NCBI RefSeq assembly: GCF_013374995.1
Contig: NZ_CP056030.1
Location: 4,000,501-4,064,500 of the forward strand
Direction: 5' to 3'
DNA: 64,000 nucleotides
Source of the DNA: Pseudomonas eucalypticola
Lineage (GTDB): Bacteria; Pseudomonadota; Gammaproteobacteria; Pseudomonadales; Pseudomonadaceae
Shown: positions 16,380 through 26,359 of the stretch, one piece after another
Layout of the letters: every line of letters starts with the position of its first letter
How positions within the stretch are numbered: position 1 is the stretch's first letter
The notes under the pieces: generated by a model
What the model was told of the DNA's origin: nothing
Databases searched by the model: none
Seen by the model: the letters and a program-made list of their open reading frames with translations, nothing else
Made by a program: the position numbers and the translations under genes

Positions 16380-18257
16380 TCAACCTGCGGCCAGCACCGC
16401 GGCGATCTCTTGCAGGATGGCCGGGTCATCCAGGGTTGACGGCGGCGCGAACGCCTCGCCATCGGCCAGCTTGCGCAGCACCGCGCGCAGGATCTTGCCG
16501 GAGCGGGTCTTGGGCAGGCGCTTGACCACCCTGACCCGGTGGAAACAGGCCAAGGCGCCAATCTGCTCACGCACCCGGGCCACCAACTCGGCCTGCAGTT
16601 GCCGGGTTTCGAGGGGCGCGCCATCCTTGAGCACCACCAGGGCGAGGGGCACCTGGCCCTTTATCTCGTCACGCACGCCGAACACCGCGCACTCGGCCAC
16701 CTGCGGGTGCAGCGCCACCACATCTTCCATTTCCCCCGTGGACAGGCGGTGGCCGGCGACGTTGATGACGTCATCGGTGCGCCCCATGATGTAGACAAAA
16801 CCGTCCTCATCCAGATAACCGCCGTCACCGGTGTGGTAATGGCCCGGGTAGGCGGCCAGGTAGGCCTGCAGATAGCGTTCATGGTCGCGCCACAGGGTTT
16901 GGCAACAACCGGGCGGCAATGGCAGGGCGATGACAATGTCGCCTTGCTGCCCCGGTGCCTGCACATGGCCCTGCTCGTCCATGACCCGTACCGCGTAGCC
17001 GGGCACGGCGCGGTTGCTGGAACCGGTGCGGGCACCGGAGCCGTCGAGGTGTGCGCACGGGGCGGTGACTGGCCAACCGGTTTCGGTCTGCCACCAGTGG
17101 TCGTGCACCGGTTTGCCGGTCACCGACTCCAGCCAGGCATGGGTGCTGGAGTCCAGTTTTTCGCCGGCCAGGTACAGGCGGCGCAGGGAGCCCAGGTCAT
17201 GGCGAGACAGCAACCGGCCTTCCGGGTCTTCCTTGCGGATAGCGCGCATGGCCGTGGGCGCGCAGAACAGCGCGTTAACCCGGTACTGCTCGATGATGCG
17301 CCAGTAACTGCCCGCGTCCGGGGTGCGCACCGGCTTGCCCTCGTAGAACACGCTGGTGCAGCCGGCCATCAGGGGGCCATAGACGATCAGGGAATGGCCC
17401 ACCACCCAGCCGACGTCAGAGATGCCCCACCACACGTCCCCGGCGGCCATGCCATACACCTTGTCCAGGGCAAAGCGCAGGGCCACGGCGTGGCCGCCAT
17501 TGTCACGCACAATGCCTTTGGGCCGGCCCGTGGTGCCTGAGGTGTACATGATGTACAGCGGGTCGCCGCTGGCCAGTTCCACCGGCGCGGCGGGTTGGGC
17601 ATCCTGCACCTCGCGCTGCCAGTCCAGGTCCCGGCCGGGCACCAGGCTGGCCGCCAGTTGCGGGCGCTGCCACACGGCGATGTGGCGGGGCCGGTGCCGG
17701 GCCAGCTCCAGGGCTTTGTCCAGCAGTGGCTTGTAGGCGACCACTCGGTCGAATTCCAGGCCGCAACTGGCGGTGAGTATGAGCGCGGGCTGGGCATCAT
17801 CGATGCGGACGGCCAGCTCATGGGCGGCAAACCCACCAAACACCACGGAGTGCACCGCCCCCAGGCGAGCGCAGGCGAGCATGGCCATGGCCGCCTGGGG
17901 AATCATCGGCAGGTACAGCAGCACCGTGTCACCCTTGCCGACGCCCAGCGCGCGCATCCAGCCGGCCAGCCGTGCCACCTCGTTACGCAGCTGGCGGAAG
18001 CTGAATCGTTGCTGGCTACCGCTGACGGGGGAATCGTAGGCCAGGGCGGTCTGTTCGCCACGGCCCTGCTCAACCTGGTGGTCCAGGGCCAGAAAGCTGG
18101 TATTCAGGCGCCCGTCGGCGAACCACTGGTGGGTGCCGTCGGCGCGTTCACAGAGGACTTGGGTGGGGGCTCGGAACCAGGCCACTTGCCGCGCCTGCTC
18201 GGCCCAGAAGCCGACGGGGTCGGCGAGGGAGCGTTGATAGTCGTGCTGATAGGTCAT
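16380..18257 (-). CDS. prpE: Propionate-CoA ligase
   Basis: Predicted acyl-adenylate-forming enzyme converting propionate, ATP and CoA to propionyl-CoA. The 625-residue length matches PrpE. Motifs: the AMP-binding core YTSGTTGRPKG, the region HDHWWQTETGWP, TGD (YHTGDGGYLDED), and the C-terminal catalytic Lys segment RLPKTRSGKILR, whose Lys is typically acetylated for control. Acetyl-CoA synthetases are closely related, and the GISDVGWVVGHS segment fits both. No methylcitrate-cycle genes (prpBCD) are adjacent, so it may work on propionate or related short acids from elsewhere. It is divergent from the LRR-kinase gene with 86 bases between. Confidence 0.85.
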   Translation of the reverse strand: MTYQHDYQRSLADPVGFWAEQARQVAWFRAPTQVLCERADGTHQWFADGRLNTSFLALDHQVEQGRGEQTALAYDSPVSGSQQRFSFRQLRNEVARLAGWMRALGVGKGDTVLLYLPMIPQAAMAMLACARLGAVHSVVFGGFAAHELAVRIDDAQPALILTASCGLEFDRVVAYKPLLDKALELARHRPRHIAVWQRPQLAASLVPGRDLDWQREVQDAQPAAPVELASGDPLYIMYTSGTTGRPKGIVRDNGGHAVALRFALDKVYGMAAGDVWWGISDVGWVVGHSLIVYGPLMAGCTSVFYEGKPVRTPDAGSYWRIIEQYRVNALFCAPTAMRAIRKEDPEGRLLSRHDLGSLRRLYLAGEKLDSSTHAWLESVTGKPVHDHWWQTETGWPVTAPCAHLDGSGARTGSSNRAVPGYAVRVMDEQGHVQAPGQQGDIVIALPLPPGCCQTLWRDHERYLQAYLAAYPGHYHTGDGGYLDEDGFVYIMGRTDDVINVAGHRLSTGEMEDVVALHPQVAECAVFGVRDEIKGQVPLALVVLKDGAPLETRQLQAELVARVREQIGALACFHRVRVVKRLPKTRSGKILRAVLRKLADGEAFAPPSTLDDPAILQEIAAVLAAG

Positions 18258-18343
18258 GAATCCTACCCTGGATTGTTTTTATGAAGGGCGAAATCAGAGT
18301 ATGGCCGCTATGATGGGCATCGCGAATTTTCAAGACGAGCCCT

Positions 18344-19630
18344 ATGGATACCCTTGCACGCCTGAAGGCTGGCCAACTGGCCGGCAGCACCCGTCTGGAC
18401 CTGGCCTGTGGCCTGACCGAGTTTCCCCGCGAGATCTTCGACCTGGCCGATACCCTGGAGGTGCTGAACCTGACGGGCAATGCCTTGAGCAGCCTGCCCC
18501 AGGACCTGCATCGGCTCACCCGGCTGAAGATCCTGTTCTGCTCCAGCAACCAGTTCACCGAACTGCCGGCGTGCATTGGCCGCTGTGAAAACCTGAGCAT
18601 GGTGGGGTTCAAGTCCAACCGGATCCGCCAGGTGCCAGCGGCCGCCCTGGGGCCGAAGCTGCGCTGGCTGATCCTCACCGACAACTGCATCGAAGCCCTG
18701 CCGGACGAAATCGGCGACTGCCAGCTGATGCAGAAATTCATGCTGGCCGGCAACCGCCTGACCCAACTGCCTGCCAGCATGACCAAGCTGCAGAAGCTGG
18801 AGTTGCTACGCCTGTCGGCCAACCGCCTGGCCGCGCTACCCGACTGGCTGCTCACGCTGCCCAGCCTGGCGTGGCTGGCCTGGGCCGGCAACCCCATGAG
18901 CGCTGACTACACCACGCCCCACGACGAGGACGGCATCAGCGCCGATGTGGCCTGGGCTGAACTGCAAATGGAGCAGAAACTGGGCGAAGGGGCTTCCGGC
19001 ATCATCAGCCAGGCCGTGTGGCGAGGGGACACACCGGTGGCGGTGAAGCTCTACAAGGGCGACATGACCAGCGACGGCACCCCGCTCAATGAAATGAACG
19101 CCTGCATCGCCGCCGGCCTGCACCCCAACCTGATCCGTGTCGAAGGCAAGCTCAAAGGTCACCCCCAGGGCGTGGCGGGGCTGGTCATGGAACTGGTGGG
19201 GCCGGAATTTGGCAACCTGGCGGCGCTGCCCAGCTTCGACACGTGCAGCCGCGATGTGTACCCCGCCGACACCCGATTCAGCGCCGATGCCTTGCTGGCC
19301 ATGGCGCGGGGTATGGCAGCGGTGGCCGCACACCTGCATCACCACGGCATCAACCATGGCGACCTGTACGCGCACAACACGCTGTACACCGCCCAAGGCC
19401 AGTGCCTGCTGGGCGACTTCGGCGCGGCGTCGTTCTACCCGCAGGATGGCAGCCAGACGGCTGCGGCGTTGCAGCGCATCGAAGTGCGAGCGTTTGGCAT
19501 CTGGTTGGGAGAACTGCTGGAGCGATGTGACGAGGTACAACCGCAGTGGCAGGCGTTGCAGCACGCCTGCGTGCAGCCGGACGTGCTGGCACGCCCGGAT
19601 TTTCACGACGTCATCGCTGCGCTGGCCTGA
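18344..19630 (+). CDS. Leucine-rich-repeat protein with C-terminal protein-kinase-like domain
   Basis: 428-residue protein joining two eukaryote-like modules. Residues about 15-190 hold about seven leucine-rich repeats of the LPxx/L..N pattern (LEVLNLTGNALSSLP; LRWLILTDNCIEALP). Residues about 205-428 form a kinase-like domain: glycine loop LGEGASGIIS, Lys235 in VAVKLYKG, a catalytic loop HGDLYAHN (His338, Asp340, Asn345) and DFG at Asp358. HGD instead of HRD is also usual in aminoglycoside-phosphotransferase-like kinases, and the loop Lys is replaced by Tyr342, so the fold could act on small molecules. No signal peptide or membrane helix. It could be a cytosolic sensor kinase or an injected or surface effector; substrate unknown. 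Confidence 0.85.
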   Translation: MDTLARLKAGQLAGSTRLDLACGLTEFPREIFDLADTLEVLNLTGNALSSLPQDLHRLTRLKILFCSSNQFTELPACIGRCENLSMVGFKSNRIRQVPAAALGPKLRWLILTDNCIEALPDEIGDCQLMQKFMLAGNRLTQLPASMTKLQKLELLRLSANRLAALPDWLLTLPSLAWLAWAGNPMSADYTTPHDEDGISADVAWAELQMEQKLGEGASGIISQAVWRGDTPVAVKLYKGDMTSDGTPLNEMNACIAAGLHPNLIRVEGKLKGHPQGVAGLVMELVGPEFGNLAALPSFDTCSRDVYPADTRFSADALLAMARGMAAVAAHLHHHGINHGDLYAHNTLYTAQGQCLLGDFGAASFYPQDGSQTAAALQRIEVRAFGIWLGELLERCDEVQPQWQALQHACVQPDVLARPDFHDVIAALA

Positions 19631-19635
19631 GCAAA

Positions 19636-19731
19636 GCCGCGTAGCAGCGGACCTGGCCGCGTTGGCGGTACAGGCGGTATGCCTGAGGCCACGCGGCGTG
19701 CTTGACGCGGCCAGGTCCGCTGCTACGCGGC
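19636..19731. repeat. REPIN, family A, copy 2
   Basis: Perfect 27-base arms (19636-19662 and 19705-19731) with the same GTAGCAGCGGACCTGGCCGC core as copy 1 and a 42-base spacer. It lies exactly between the convergent LRR-kinase and ttgC genes and may act as a bidirectional terminator. Confidence 0.9.
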
Positions 19732-19736
19732 ATCGG

Positions 19737-21146
19737 TCATTCCTTCCACCCTCCCCCGAGCGCCTTGTACAGGTTCACTTCGGCGGTCAGTTGCGACAAC
19801 CGGTCGGTGATGGCCGACTGCTGGGCACTGAACAGGGAGCGCTGGGCGTCCAGGAACGTCAGGTTGCTGTCGATGCCGGTGCGGTAGCGGCGCTCGGCCA
19901 GGCGGTAATAGTCCTGGTTGGCCTGCACCAGGTCGGTCTGGGCCTGCAACTGCTGTTTGTAGGTCTGCCGTGCGGCGAGGCCATCGGCGACTTCCTGGAA
20001 ACCGGTCTGGATGGCTTTCTCGTAGCTGGCCACGTCCACGTCTTTCTCGATTTTCGCGTAGTCGAGGCTGGCTTTCAGGCTGCCGGCGTTGAAGATCGGG
20101 AGGTTGATGCTCGGCGCAAACGTCCAGGTGCCCTGCCCGCCCTTGAACAGGTGCCCCATGTCGGCGCTTTCACTGCCGGCACTGGCGGTCAGGGTGATGC
20201 TGGGGAAAAACGCCGCGCGGGCCGCGCCGATGTTGGCGTTGGCCGCCTTGAGGGTATGTTCGGCCTCGAGGATGTCCGGCCGCCGTTGCAGCAGGTCCGA
20301 CGGCAAGCCAGCCGGTACTTCGGCCACCAGCCCCGCCGCCAGCGGTTGCGCCGCCGGCAGGTTATCGGGCAGGTGCGTGCCCAGCAGCAACACCAGGTTG
20401 TCCATGTCCTGGGCCACGGCGCGCTGATACTTGGCCAGGCTGACCTTGGCGGTTTCCACCGAGATGCGCGCCTGGCTCACGTCCAGCGCCGTCGAGACGC
20501 CCACTTCGCCGCTGTGAGCAGTGAGCTTGTAGCTTTGCTCATAGGCTTGCAGGGTGTCCTGGGTCAGCTTCAGCAGCTCCTTGTCCGACTCCAGGGTAAA
20601 CCAGGCGTTGGCCACACTGGCCACCAGGCTGATCTGCGTGGAGCGCCGGCCTTCGTCGCTGGCCAGGTAGGTTTGCAGCGCCTCCTTGCTCAGGCTGCGC
20701 ACCCGGCCCCACAGGTCCAGTTCATAGGCACTGACGCCCAGGGTGGCGGTGTATTCGCCACCCACCGCAGTCTTGCCGGTGGTGCTCAGGTCAGCCGGCG
20801 TGCGCGTGCGTTCGGCCGTGCCACCGGCGGTCACCGCCGGGAACAGGTCAGCCCGCTGGATGCGGTACTGGGCGCGGTAGGCCTCGACATTCAAGGCGGC
20901 CACGCGCAGGTCGCGGTTGTTGTCCAGGGCGGTGTGGATCACCGCCTGCAAGGCCGGGTCATGGAAAACCTGGCGCCAGCCCTGCTCGGCGGCGGCCTGG
21001 GCGGCCGCCTCCTGGGCCGGCGCGTACGCCGGCCCTTGGGGGAACTGCGCGGCCACGGGGGCTGCCGGGCGATCGTAGTGCGGGATCAGCGAACAGCCAC
21101 CGAGCATGAAGGCCGCCAGTGCCAGAAACGTCAGGGGACGGGTCAT
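19737..21146 (-). CDS. ttgC: RND efflux outer-membrane channel lipoprotein, TtgC/OprM-type
   Basis: 469-residue outer-membrane factor of a tripartite multidrug pump. The N terminus has a lipoprotein signal (FMLGGCSL, lipidation Cys about residue 18). Two OEP repeats follow, with [42 protein letters not shown] and [16 protein letters not shown], then the closing [17 protein letters not shown] and [11 protein letters not shown]. These segments are near-identical in style to P. putida TtgC. It overlaps the end of ttgB by four bases (ATGA), so the two are translationally coupled. It is the last gene of the operon; transcription ends at REPIN copy 2. Confidence 0.92.
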   Translation of the reverse strand: MTRPLTFLALAAFMLGGCSLIPHYDRPAAPVAAQFPQGPAYAPAQEAAAQAAAEQGWRQVFHDPALQAVIHTALDNNRDLRVAALNVEAYRAQYRIQRADLFPAVTAGGTAERTRTPADLSTTGKTAVGGEYTATLGVSAYELDLWGRVRSLSKEALQTYLASDEGRRSTQISLVASVANAWFTLESDKELLKLTQDTLQAYEQSYKLTAHSGEVGVSTALDVSQARISVETAKVSLAKYQRAVAQDMDNLVLLLGTHLPDNLPAAQPLAAGLVAEVPAGLPSDLLQRRPDILEAEHTLKAANANIGAARAAFFPSITLTASAGSESADMGHLFKGGQGTWTFAPSINLPIFNAGSLKASLDYAKIEKDVDVASYEKAIQTGFQEVADGLAARQTYKQQLQAQTDLVQANQDYYRLAERRYRTGIDSNLTFLDAQRSLFSAQQSAITDRLSQLTAEVNLYKALGGGWKE

Positions 21147-24100
21147 TGTGCGGACTCCTCTTCAAGGGCAGGTGCGGGCTGGTCTTTCGCCTTGCGTTTG
21201 TCGCCAAACAGCGACGACACCGAGACGAAGAACAACGGCACCCAGAAAACGGCCAGTGTGGTAGCGGTGAGCATGCCGCCGATCACGCCCGTGCCGATGG
21301 CGTGCTGGCTGCCGGCACCGGCACCGTGGGAAATGGCCAGCGGCACCACGCCCAAGATGAACGCCAGCGAGGTCATGATGATCGGCCGCAGGCGCAACCG
21401 GCAGGCCTCGATGGCCGCTTCGGTGTAGCTGCGCCCCTGCTCGTGAAGTTCCTTGGCGAACTCGACGATCAGAATGGCGTTCTTCGCCGCCAGGCCGATG
21501 GTGGTCAACAGGCCCACCTGGAAGTACACGTCGTTGGACAGGCCGCGCAACGTGGTGGCCAGCAAGGCACCGATGATCCCCAGGGGCACGACCAGCATCA
21601 CCGCGATGGGAATTGACCAGCTTTCATACAGGGCTGCCAGGCACAGGAACACCATCAGCATGGAAATGGCATACAGCGCGGGCGCCTGGGAACCGGACAA
21701 CTTCTCTTCGTACGACAACCCGGTCCAGGCATAGCCGACGCCGGTGGGCAGCGTCGCGGCAATGCGCTCGACTTCGGCCATGGCCTCGCCGGTACTGTGG
21801 CCGGGGGCCGGGGCACCGAGGATTTCCACCGCCGACACACCGTTGAAACGCGACAGCTTCGGCGAGCCGTAGATCCACTTGCCACTGGCGAAGGCCGAGA
21901 ACGGCACCATGGTGCCGGCGCTGTTGCGCACGTACCACTTGTTCAGGTCTTCAGGGTTCATGCGCGAGTCGGCCTTGCCCTGGATGTACACCTTCTTCAC
22001 CCGGCCCCGGTCGATGAAGTCGTTCACGTAGCTGCCACCGAAGGCATACGACAGGGTGTCGTTGACGTCGGCAACCGTCACGCCCAGCGCCTCGGTGCGT
22101 TCGTCGTCGAGGATCAACTGGTACTGCGGTTCGTCGTCTAGGCCATTGGGGCGCACTTGCGCCAGGATCGGGCTCTTGGCGGCGGCAGCGAGGAACTTGT
22201 TGCGCGCTTCCATCAACTTGGCGTGGCCCACGCCGGAACGGTCCTGCAGGTACACGTCGAAACCGCTGGCGTTACCCAGTTCCATCACCGCGGGCGGCGC
22301 GAAGGCAAACACCATGGCGTCGCGGAAACCGAGGAAATGCTTCTGGGCGCGGGCGGCCAGGGCCGAAATGCTGTTGTCGGCGTTGCGCTCATCCCACGGC
22401 TTGAGCATGACGAAGCCCATGCCCGAGTTCTGGCTGCGGCCGGCGAAGTTGAAGCCCGTGACGGTGAACACCGAGCGCACGGCGCCGGTTTCCTTGGTCA
22501 GCATGTAGTCACGCATGCGGTCGATGACCTGCTGGGTGCGCTGGGCCGGGGTACCGGGTGGCGTCTGCACCTGGGTGAACAGCACGCCCTGGTCTTCTTC
22601 CGGCAGGAACGAAGACGGGATGCGCGTGAACAGCCAGATCATGCCCACCACGATCAAGGCGTAGGCCAGCAGGTACGGCACCTTGTTGCGCAGAATGCGG
22701 CTGACGCTGCGCTCGTAGCGGTGCACGCCGCTGTCGAACGTACGGTTGAACCAGCCGAAGAAACCGGTGGTCTTGCCGTGCTGCCCTTTGGCCACAGGCT
22801 TGAGAATCGTGGCGCACAGCGCCGGGGTGAACACCAGTGCCACCAGTACCGACAGGGCCATGGCCGAGACGATGGTGATGGAGAACTGGCGGTAGATCAC
22901 CCCGGTTGAGCCACCGAAGAACGCCATGGGCAGCAGCACCGCTGAGAGCACCATGGCGATGCCCACCAGCGCCCCCTGGATCTGGCCCATGGACTTCTTG
23001 GTGGCCTCCTTGGGGGACAGGCCCTCTTCACTCATCACCCGCTCGACGTTTTCCACCACCACGATGGCGTCGTCCACCAACAGACCGATGGCCAGGACCA
23101 TGCCGAACATGGTCAGGGTATTGATGCTGAAACCGGCGGCGGCGAGGATACCGAAGGTGCCCAGCAGCACCACAGGCACGGCCATGGTGGTGATCAGCGT
23201 GGCACGAATGTTCTGCAGGAACAGCAGCATCACCAGGAACACCAGGATGATCGCTTCCACCAGGGTTTCGATCACGCCATGGATGGAGCCGGTGATCACC
23301 GGCGTGGTGTCATAGGGGTACACCACCTTCACACCTGGCGGGAAGAAGGGTTCCAGTTGGTTGACGGTTTCGCGGATGGCCTTGGCGGTGTCCAGGGCGT
23401 TCGCGCCAGTGGCCAATTTGATGGCCATGCCCGAGGCCGGCTTGCCGTTGTACTCGGAGCTGATGCTGTAGTTTTCGCCGCCAAGGCCCACATCGGCCAC
23501 GTCGCCGATGCGCACCTGGGAGCCATCGGTGTTGACCTTCAGCAGGATCTTCTTGAACTGCTCGGCGGTTTGCAGGCGGGTCTTGCCGATGATGGTGGCG
23601 TTCAGCTCCTGGTGCGCCACCGACGGCAGGCCGCCGAACTGGCCGGAGGACACCTGCACGTTCTGGTTGGTAATGGCGGTGGACACATCAGCCGGGGTCA
23701 ACTGGTACTTGTTGAGCTTGGCCGGGTCCAGCCAGATGCGCATGGCGTACTGGGCGCCGAACACCTGGAAATCACCCACGCCGCTGGTGCGCGAGATGGG
23801 GTCCTGCATGTTGGAGACGATGTAGTTGGCCAGGTCGTCCTTGGTCATGCTGCCATCGTCGGACACCAGGCCGATCACCATCAGGAAGTTCTTCACCCCC
23901 TTGGTCACGCGGATGCCCTGGTTCTGCACTTCCTGTGGCAACAGCGGCGTCGCCAGGTTGAGCTTGTTCTGCACCTGCACCTGGGCCATGTCCGGGTTGG
24001 TGCCCTGGTTGAAGGTCGCCTCGATGGTCATCGAACCGTCGGAATTGCTGTCCGAGGAAATGTAGCGCAGGTTGTCGATACCGTTGAGCTGCTGTTCGAT

Positions 24101-24292
24101 CACCTGCACCACGGTGTCCTGCACGGTCTGCGCCGAAGCGCCCGGGTAGGTCACGGTGATGTCGATGGCGGGCGGCGCGATGCTGGGGTACTGGTTGACG
24201 GGCAGGTTGAGGATCGACAGCGCGCCAACCAGCATGATCACCAGGGCAACCACCCAGGCGAAGATGGGCCGGTCGATAAAGAACTTGGACAT
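21143..24292 (-). CDS. ttgB: RND multidrug efflux pump inner-membrane transporter, TtgB/MexB-type
   Basis: 1049-residue hydrophobe/amphiphile-efflux RND pump in the inner membrane. It has the usual twelve helices and two large periplasmic loops; the N-terminal [14 protein letters not shown] is diagnostic. Proton-relay acids are in [16 protein letters not shown] (paired Asp), with the conserved Lys in [34 protein letters not shown] and the C-terminal GTGVIGGML also match the TtgB/MexB/AcrB group. It is expected to export solvents, antibiotics and other amphiphiles in exchange for protons, together with TtgA and TtgC. It starts three bases after ttgA. Confidence 0.95.
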   Translation of the reverse strand: MSKFFIDRPIFAWVVALVIMLVGALSILNLPVNQYPSIAPPAIDITVTYPGASAQTVQDTVVQVIEQQLNGIDNLRYISSDSNSDGSMTIEATFNQGTNPDMAQVQVQNKLNLATPLLPQEVQNQGIRVTKGVKNFLMVIGLVSDDGSMTKDDLANYIVSNMQDPISRTSGVGDFQVFGAQYAMRIWLDPAKLNKYQLTPADVSTAITNQNVQVSSGQFGGLPSVAHQELNATIIGKTRLQTAEQFKKILLKVNTDGSQVRIGDVADVGLGGENYSISSEYNGKPASGMAIKLATGANALDTAKAIRETVNQLEPFFPPGVKVVYPYDTTPVITGSIHGVIETLVEAIILVFLVMLLFLQNIRATLITTMAVPVVLLGTFGILAAAGFSINTLTMFGMVLAIGLLVDDAIVVVENVERVMSEEGLSPKEATKKSMGQIQGALVGIAMVLSAVLLPMAFFGGSTGVIYRQFSITIVSAMALSVLVALVFTPALCATILKPVAKGQHGKTTGFFGWFNRTFDSGVHRYERSVSRILRNKVPYLLAYALIVVGMIWLFTRIPSSFLPEEDQGVLFTQVQTPPGTPAQRTQQVIDRMRDYMLTKETGAVRSVFTVTGFNFAGRSQNSGMGFVMLKPWDERNADNSISALAARAQKHFLGFRDAMVFAFAPPAVMELGNASGFDVYLQDRSGVGHAKLMEARNKFLAAAAKSPILAQVRPNGLDDEPQYQLILDDERTEALGVTVADVNDTLSYAFGGSYVNDFIDRGRVKKVYIQGKADSRMNPEDLNKWYVRNSAGTMVPFSAFASGKWIYGSPKLSRFNGVSAVEILGAPAPGHSTGEAMAEVERIAATLPTGVGYAWTGLSYEEKLSGSQAPALYAISMLMVFLCLAALYESWSIPIAVMLVVPLGIIGALLATTLRGLSNDVYFQVGLLTTIGLAAKNAILIVEFAKELHEQGRSYTEAAIEACRLRLRPIIMTSLAFILGVVPLAISHGAGAGSQHAIGTGVIGGMLTATTLAVFWVPLFFVSVSSLFGDKRKAKDQPAPALEEESAQ

Positions 24293-24295
24293 CGG

Positions 24296-25438
24296 TTACT
24301 CCCCTTTCGCCGCGACGCTGGCCTGGGCGTTGGCGGCAGGCGCGACATTGCTGGCGGCGCTGACCTTCACGGTTTCGCCGGGCTTGACGTACTGCAGGCC
24401 TTCGGTGATGACGCGGTCGCCGTCGTGCAGGCCGTCTTCGATCAGCCAGTCGGTACCCACGGTGCGGCTGGCTTTCAGTTCACGCAGCTCGACCTTGTTG
24501 TCGGCATTGACCACCAGCGCGGTGGGGGTGCCCTTGAGGTCGTGGGTCACGCCCTGCTGGGGCGCCAGGATGGCGGTACTGGCGATACCGGCCTGCAGTT
24601 GCGCGTGCACGAACATGCCGGGCAACAGGGTGTGGTCGGGGTTGGGGAACTTGGCACGCAGGGTCACGGAGCCGGTGCTTTCGTCCACCGACACTTCCGA
24701 GAATTCCAGGGTGCCATCCTGGTTGAAGGCACTGCCGTCTTCCAGGGTCAGCTTGACCTTGGCGCCGTTGTCGCCGGCTTTCTGCAACTGGCCGCTGGCC
24801 AGGGCCTTGCGCAGCTTCAGCAGGTTGGCCGAGGACTCGGTGACGTCCACGTAGATGGGGTCCAGTTGCTGGATGGTGGCCATGGCGGTGGTCTGGGCGC
24901 TGGTGACCAGCGCCCCTTCGGTCACGCTGGAGCGGCCGATGCGGCCATCGATGGGCGCCAGCACCTTGGTGTAGCGCATGTTGATTTGCGCCGTCATCAG
25001 CGCGGCCTGGTCTTGCAGCTCGGTGGACCGGGCGTTGTCGTACTCCTGGCGGCTGACCGCCTGTTCAGCGATCAATTGCTTGTAACGGTCGGCCAGGGAC
25101 TTGGCGGAGGCCAGGCTGGCCTTGGCGCTGGCCAGGGTGGCTTCGTACACCGAGGGGTCGATCTGGTACAGCTGCTCGCCGGCCTTGACGTCGGTACCTT
25201 CCTTGAACAGACGCTTGAGAATGACGCCGTCCACCTGCGGGCGCACTTCGGCGACCCGGAAGGCGGTGACCCGGCCAGGGACTTCGCTGGTCAGGGCGTA
25301 GGGTTGCGGGTGCAGGGTCACCACGCCGACCTCGGGCGTCTGCTGGGCGGGTGCAGCCGCCTCTTTATTGCAGCCGCTGAGCAGGCAGGCCAGGGCCGCC
25401 GCAGCGACCACAGTGGTCACGCAAGGCTTGAGTTTCAT
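24296..25438 (-). CDS. ttgA: RND efflux periplasmic adaptor lipoprotein, TtgA/MexA-type
   Basis: 380-residue membrane-fusion protein linking TtgB to TtgC. The lipobox is LLSGC with Cys at about residue 22, then a lipoyl half (VRPQVDGVILKRLF, KEGTDVKAGEQLYQIDP), a coiled-coil hairpin (AEQAVSRQEYDNARS) and a beta-barrel domain (LTLEDGSAFNQDGTLEF). I chose the ATG at 25438 because it gives a proper lipoprotein signal and has GAGGA nearby. Upstream in the same frame is an extra 21-residue extension that does not look like protein. First gene of ttgABC; no repressor gene such as ttgR lies beside it. A TAGCTAGCTA palindrome (25467-25476) is the only candidate operator visible. Confidence 0.92.
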   Translation of the reverse strand: MKLKPCVTTVVAAAALACLLSGCNKEAAAPAQQTPEVGVVTLHPQPYALTSEVPGRVTAFRVAEVRPQVDGVILKRLFKEGTDVKAGEQLYQIDPSVYEATLASAKASLASAKSLADRYKQLIAEQAVSRQEYDNARSTELQDQAALMTAQINMRYTKVLAPIDGRIGRSSVTEGALVTSAQTTAMATIQQLDPIYVDVTESSANLLKLRKALASGQLQKAGDNGAKVKLTLEDGSAFNQDGTLEFSEVSVDESTGSVTLRAKFPNPDHTLLPGMFVHAQLQAGIASTAILAPQQGVTHDLKGTPTALVVNADNKVELRELKASRTVGTDWLIEDGLHDGDRVITEGLQYVKPGETVKVSAASNVAPAANAQASVAAKGE

Positions 25439-25460
25439 GGAAGGTCCTCGTTTGCGAGCA

Positions 25461-25480
25461 AATAGATAGCTAGCTAACGA
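25461..25480 (-). promoter_or_regulatory. Candidate operator/promoter region of ttgABC
   Basis: AT-rich stretch 29 bases upstream of ttgA centred on the palindrome TAGCTAGCTA (25467-25476). Its position suits a TetR-type operator. The match to the P. putida TtgR site is not evident, so the regulator is unknown. Confidence 0.35.
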
Positions 25481-25656
25481 CATTAATGGATAATTGTGCA
25501 TTCACGATGGAGAGTGGGTGCGACCTGATGTCGGGTTGGTAACCACGGGGGTACCCTGTGCTACACGAAAACGGCGAACCTGCTGGGCGTTTCGGGCTCA
25601 GACAGGGACAGGGCGTCGATGACCGGCGCTGTTTTTCTATTCACACGGAGTGAGCG

Positions 25657-25866
25657 ATGAACCTTCCGGCTTTCTTTCTCAACGCGGTGGTGTGCACCAC
25701 GGCAGCCCATGACAACTGCATGCCCCCGCAGTTTGTGTGGATGGCGCCTAAATTCCTCAACGACGACGCCCGTGCGCAGCAATGCAACGCACGGGCGCAA
25801 GGGTTGAACAAAGCGCAGGAGGACAAGACCATCTTCTACCGCTGCGATGCGCAACGGGGGGCTTGA
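25657..25866 (+). CDS. Small hypothetical protein
   Basis: 69-residue product beginning with a hydrophobic stretch (LPAFFLNAVVCTTAA), then MPPQFVWMAPKF, with three Cys residues and an otherwise hydrophilic tail. GGAG lies eight bases upstream of the ATG. It stands alone between the divergent ttgA and the repeat array, where most space is non-coding. I cannot name a family; the start signal and composition make it a credible gene, but a chance open frame is possible. Confidence 0.45.
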   Translation: MNLPAFFLNAVVCTTAAHDNCMPPQFVWMAPKFLNDDARAQQCNARAQGLNKAQEDKTIFYRCDAQRGA

Positions 25867-26041
25867 TCGCCCCCTCCGGGCGAGACCTGGAGCCAGCCAT
25901 CCGGCGAGAGCAGGTGTTTCCCCTGTGGGACCGGGCGAAGCTCGGGAAGGCCACGCCGCGGTCTGGCGGATACACCGCAGCGCCTGCTTCCCGAGCTGGC
26001 GCCCGGTCCCACAGGGTTGGCTGCGGTATGAGTGTTTTCCC

Positions 26042-26096
26042 TGAACTGACCTCAAAAAGGTGGATGTGGGTATCCAACTTTTTGGGGGTCAGCTCA
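26042..26096. repeat. Palindrome resembling two facing insertion-sequence ends, copy 1
   Basis: 55-base near-palindrome: TGAACTGACCTCAAAAAGGT on the left and, after about 10 bases, its complement on the right. The TGAACTGACC...AAAAAGTTGGA pattern resembles terminal repeats of IS3-family (IS150-type) elements facing each other with no transposase between. It can form a strong hairpin. Confidence 0.5.
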
Positions 26097-26241
26097 GGTT
26101 CGCTGCGCAGTGGTTGTTTCCCCTGTGGGACCGGGCGAAGCTCGGGAAGGCCACGCCGCGGTCTGGCGGATACACCGCAGCGCCTGCTTCCCGAGCTGGC
26201 GCCCGGTCCCACAGGGTTGGCTGCGGTATGAGTGTTTTCCC

Positions 26242-26296
26242 TGAACTGACCTCAAAAAGTTGGATGTGGGTGTTCAACTTTTGAGGGGTCAGTTCA
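26242..26296. repeat. Palindrome resembling two facing insertion-sequence ends, copy 2
   Basis: Second copy of the 55-base element at the same offset in unit 2. It is more symmetrical than copy 1 (AAAAAGTTGGA opposite TTCAACTTTTGA). Differences between the copies are mostly inside the arms. Confidence 0.5.
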
Positions 26297-26359
26297 TTCG
26301 ATGCGCAGTGGGTGTTTCCCCTGTGGGACCGGGCGAAGCTCGGGAAGGCCGCGCCGCGG

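Noticed and set aside
23279..25465. Long plus-strand frame across ttgA and ttgB
   Set aside because: Antisense to two strongly supported genes; no domain.
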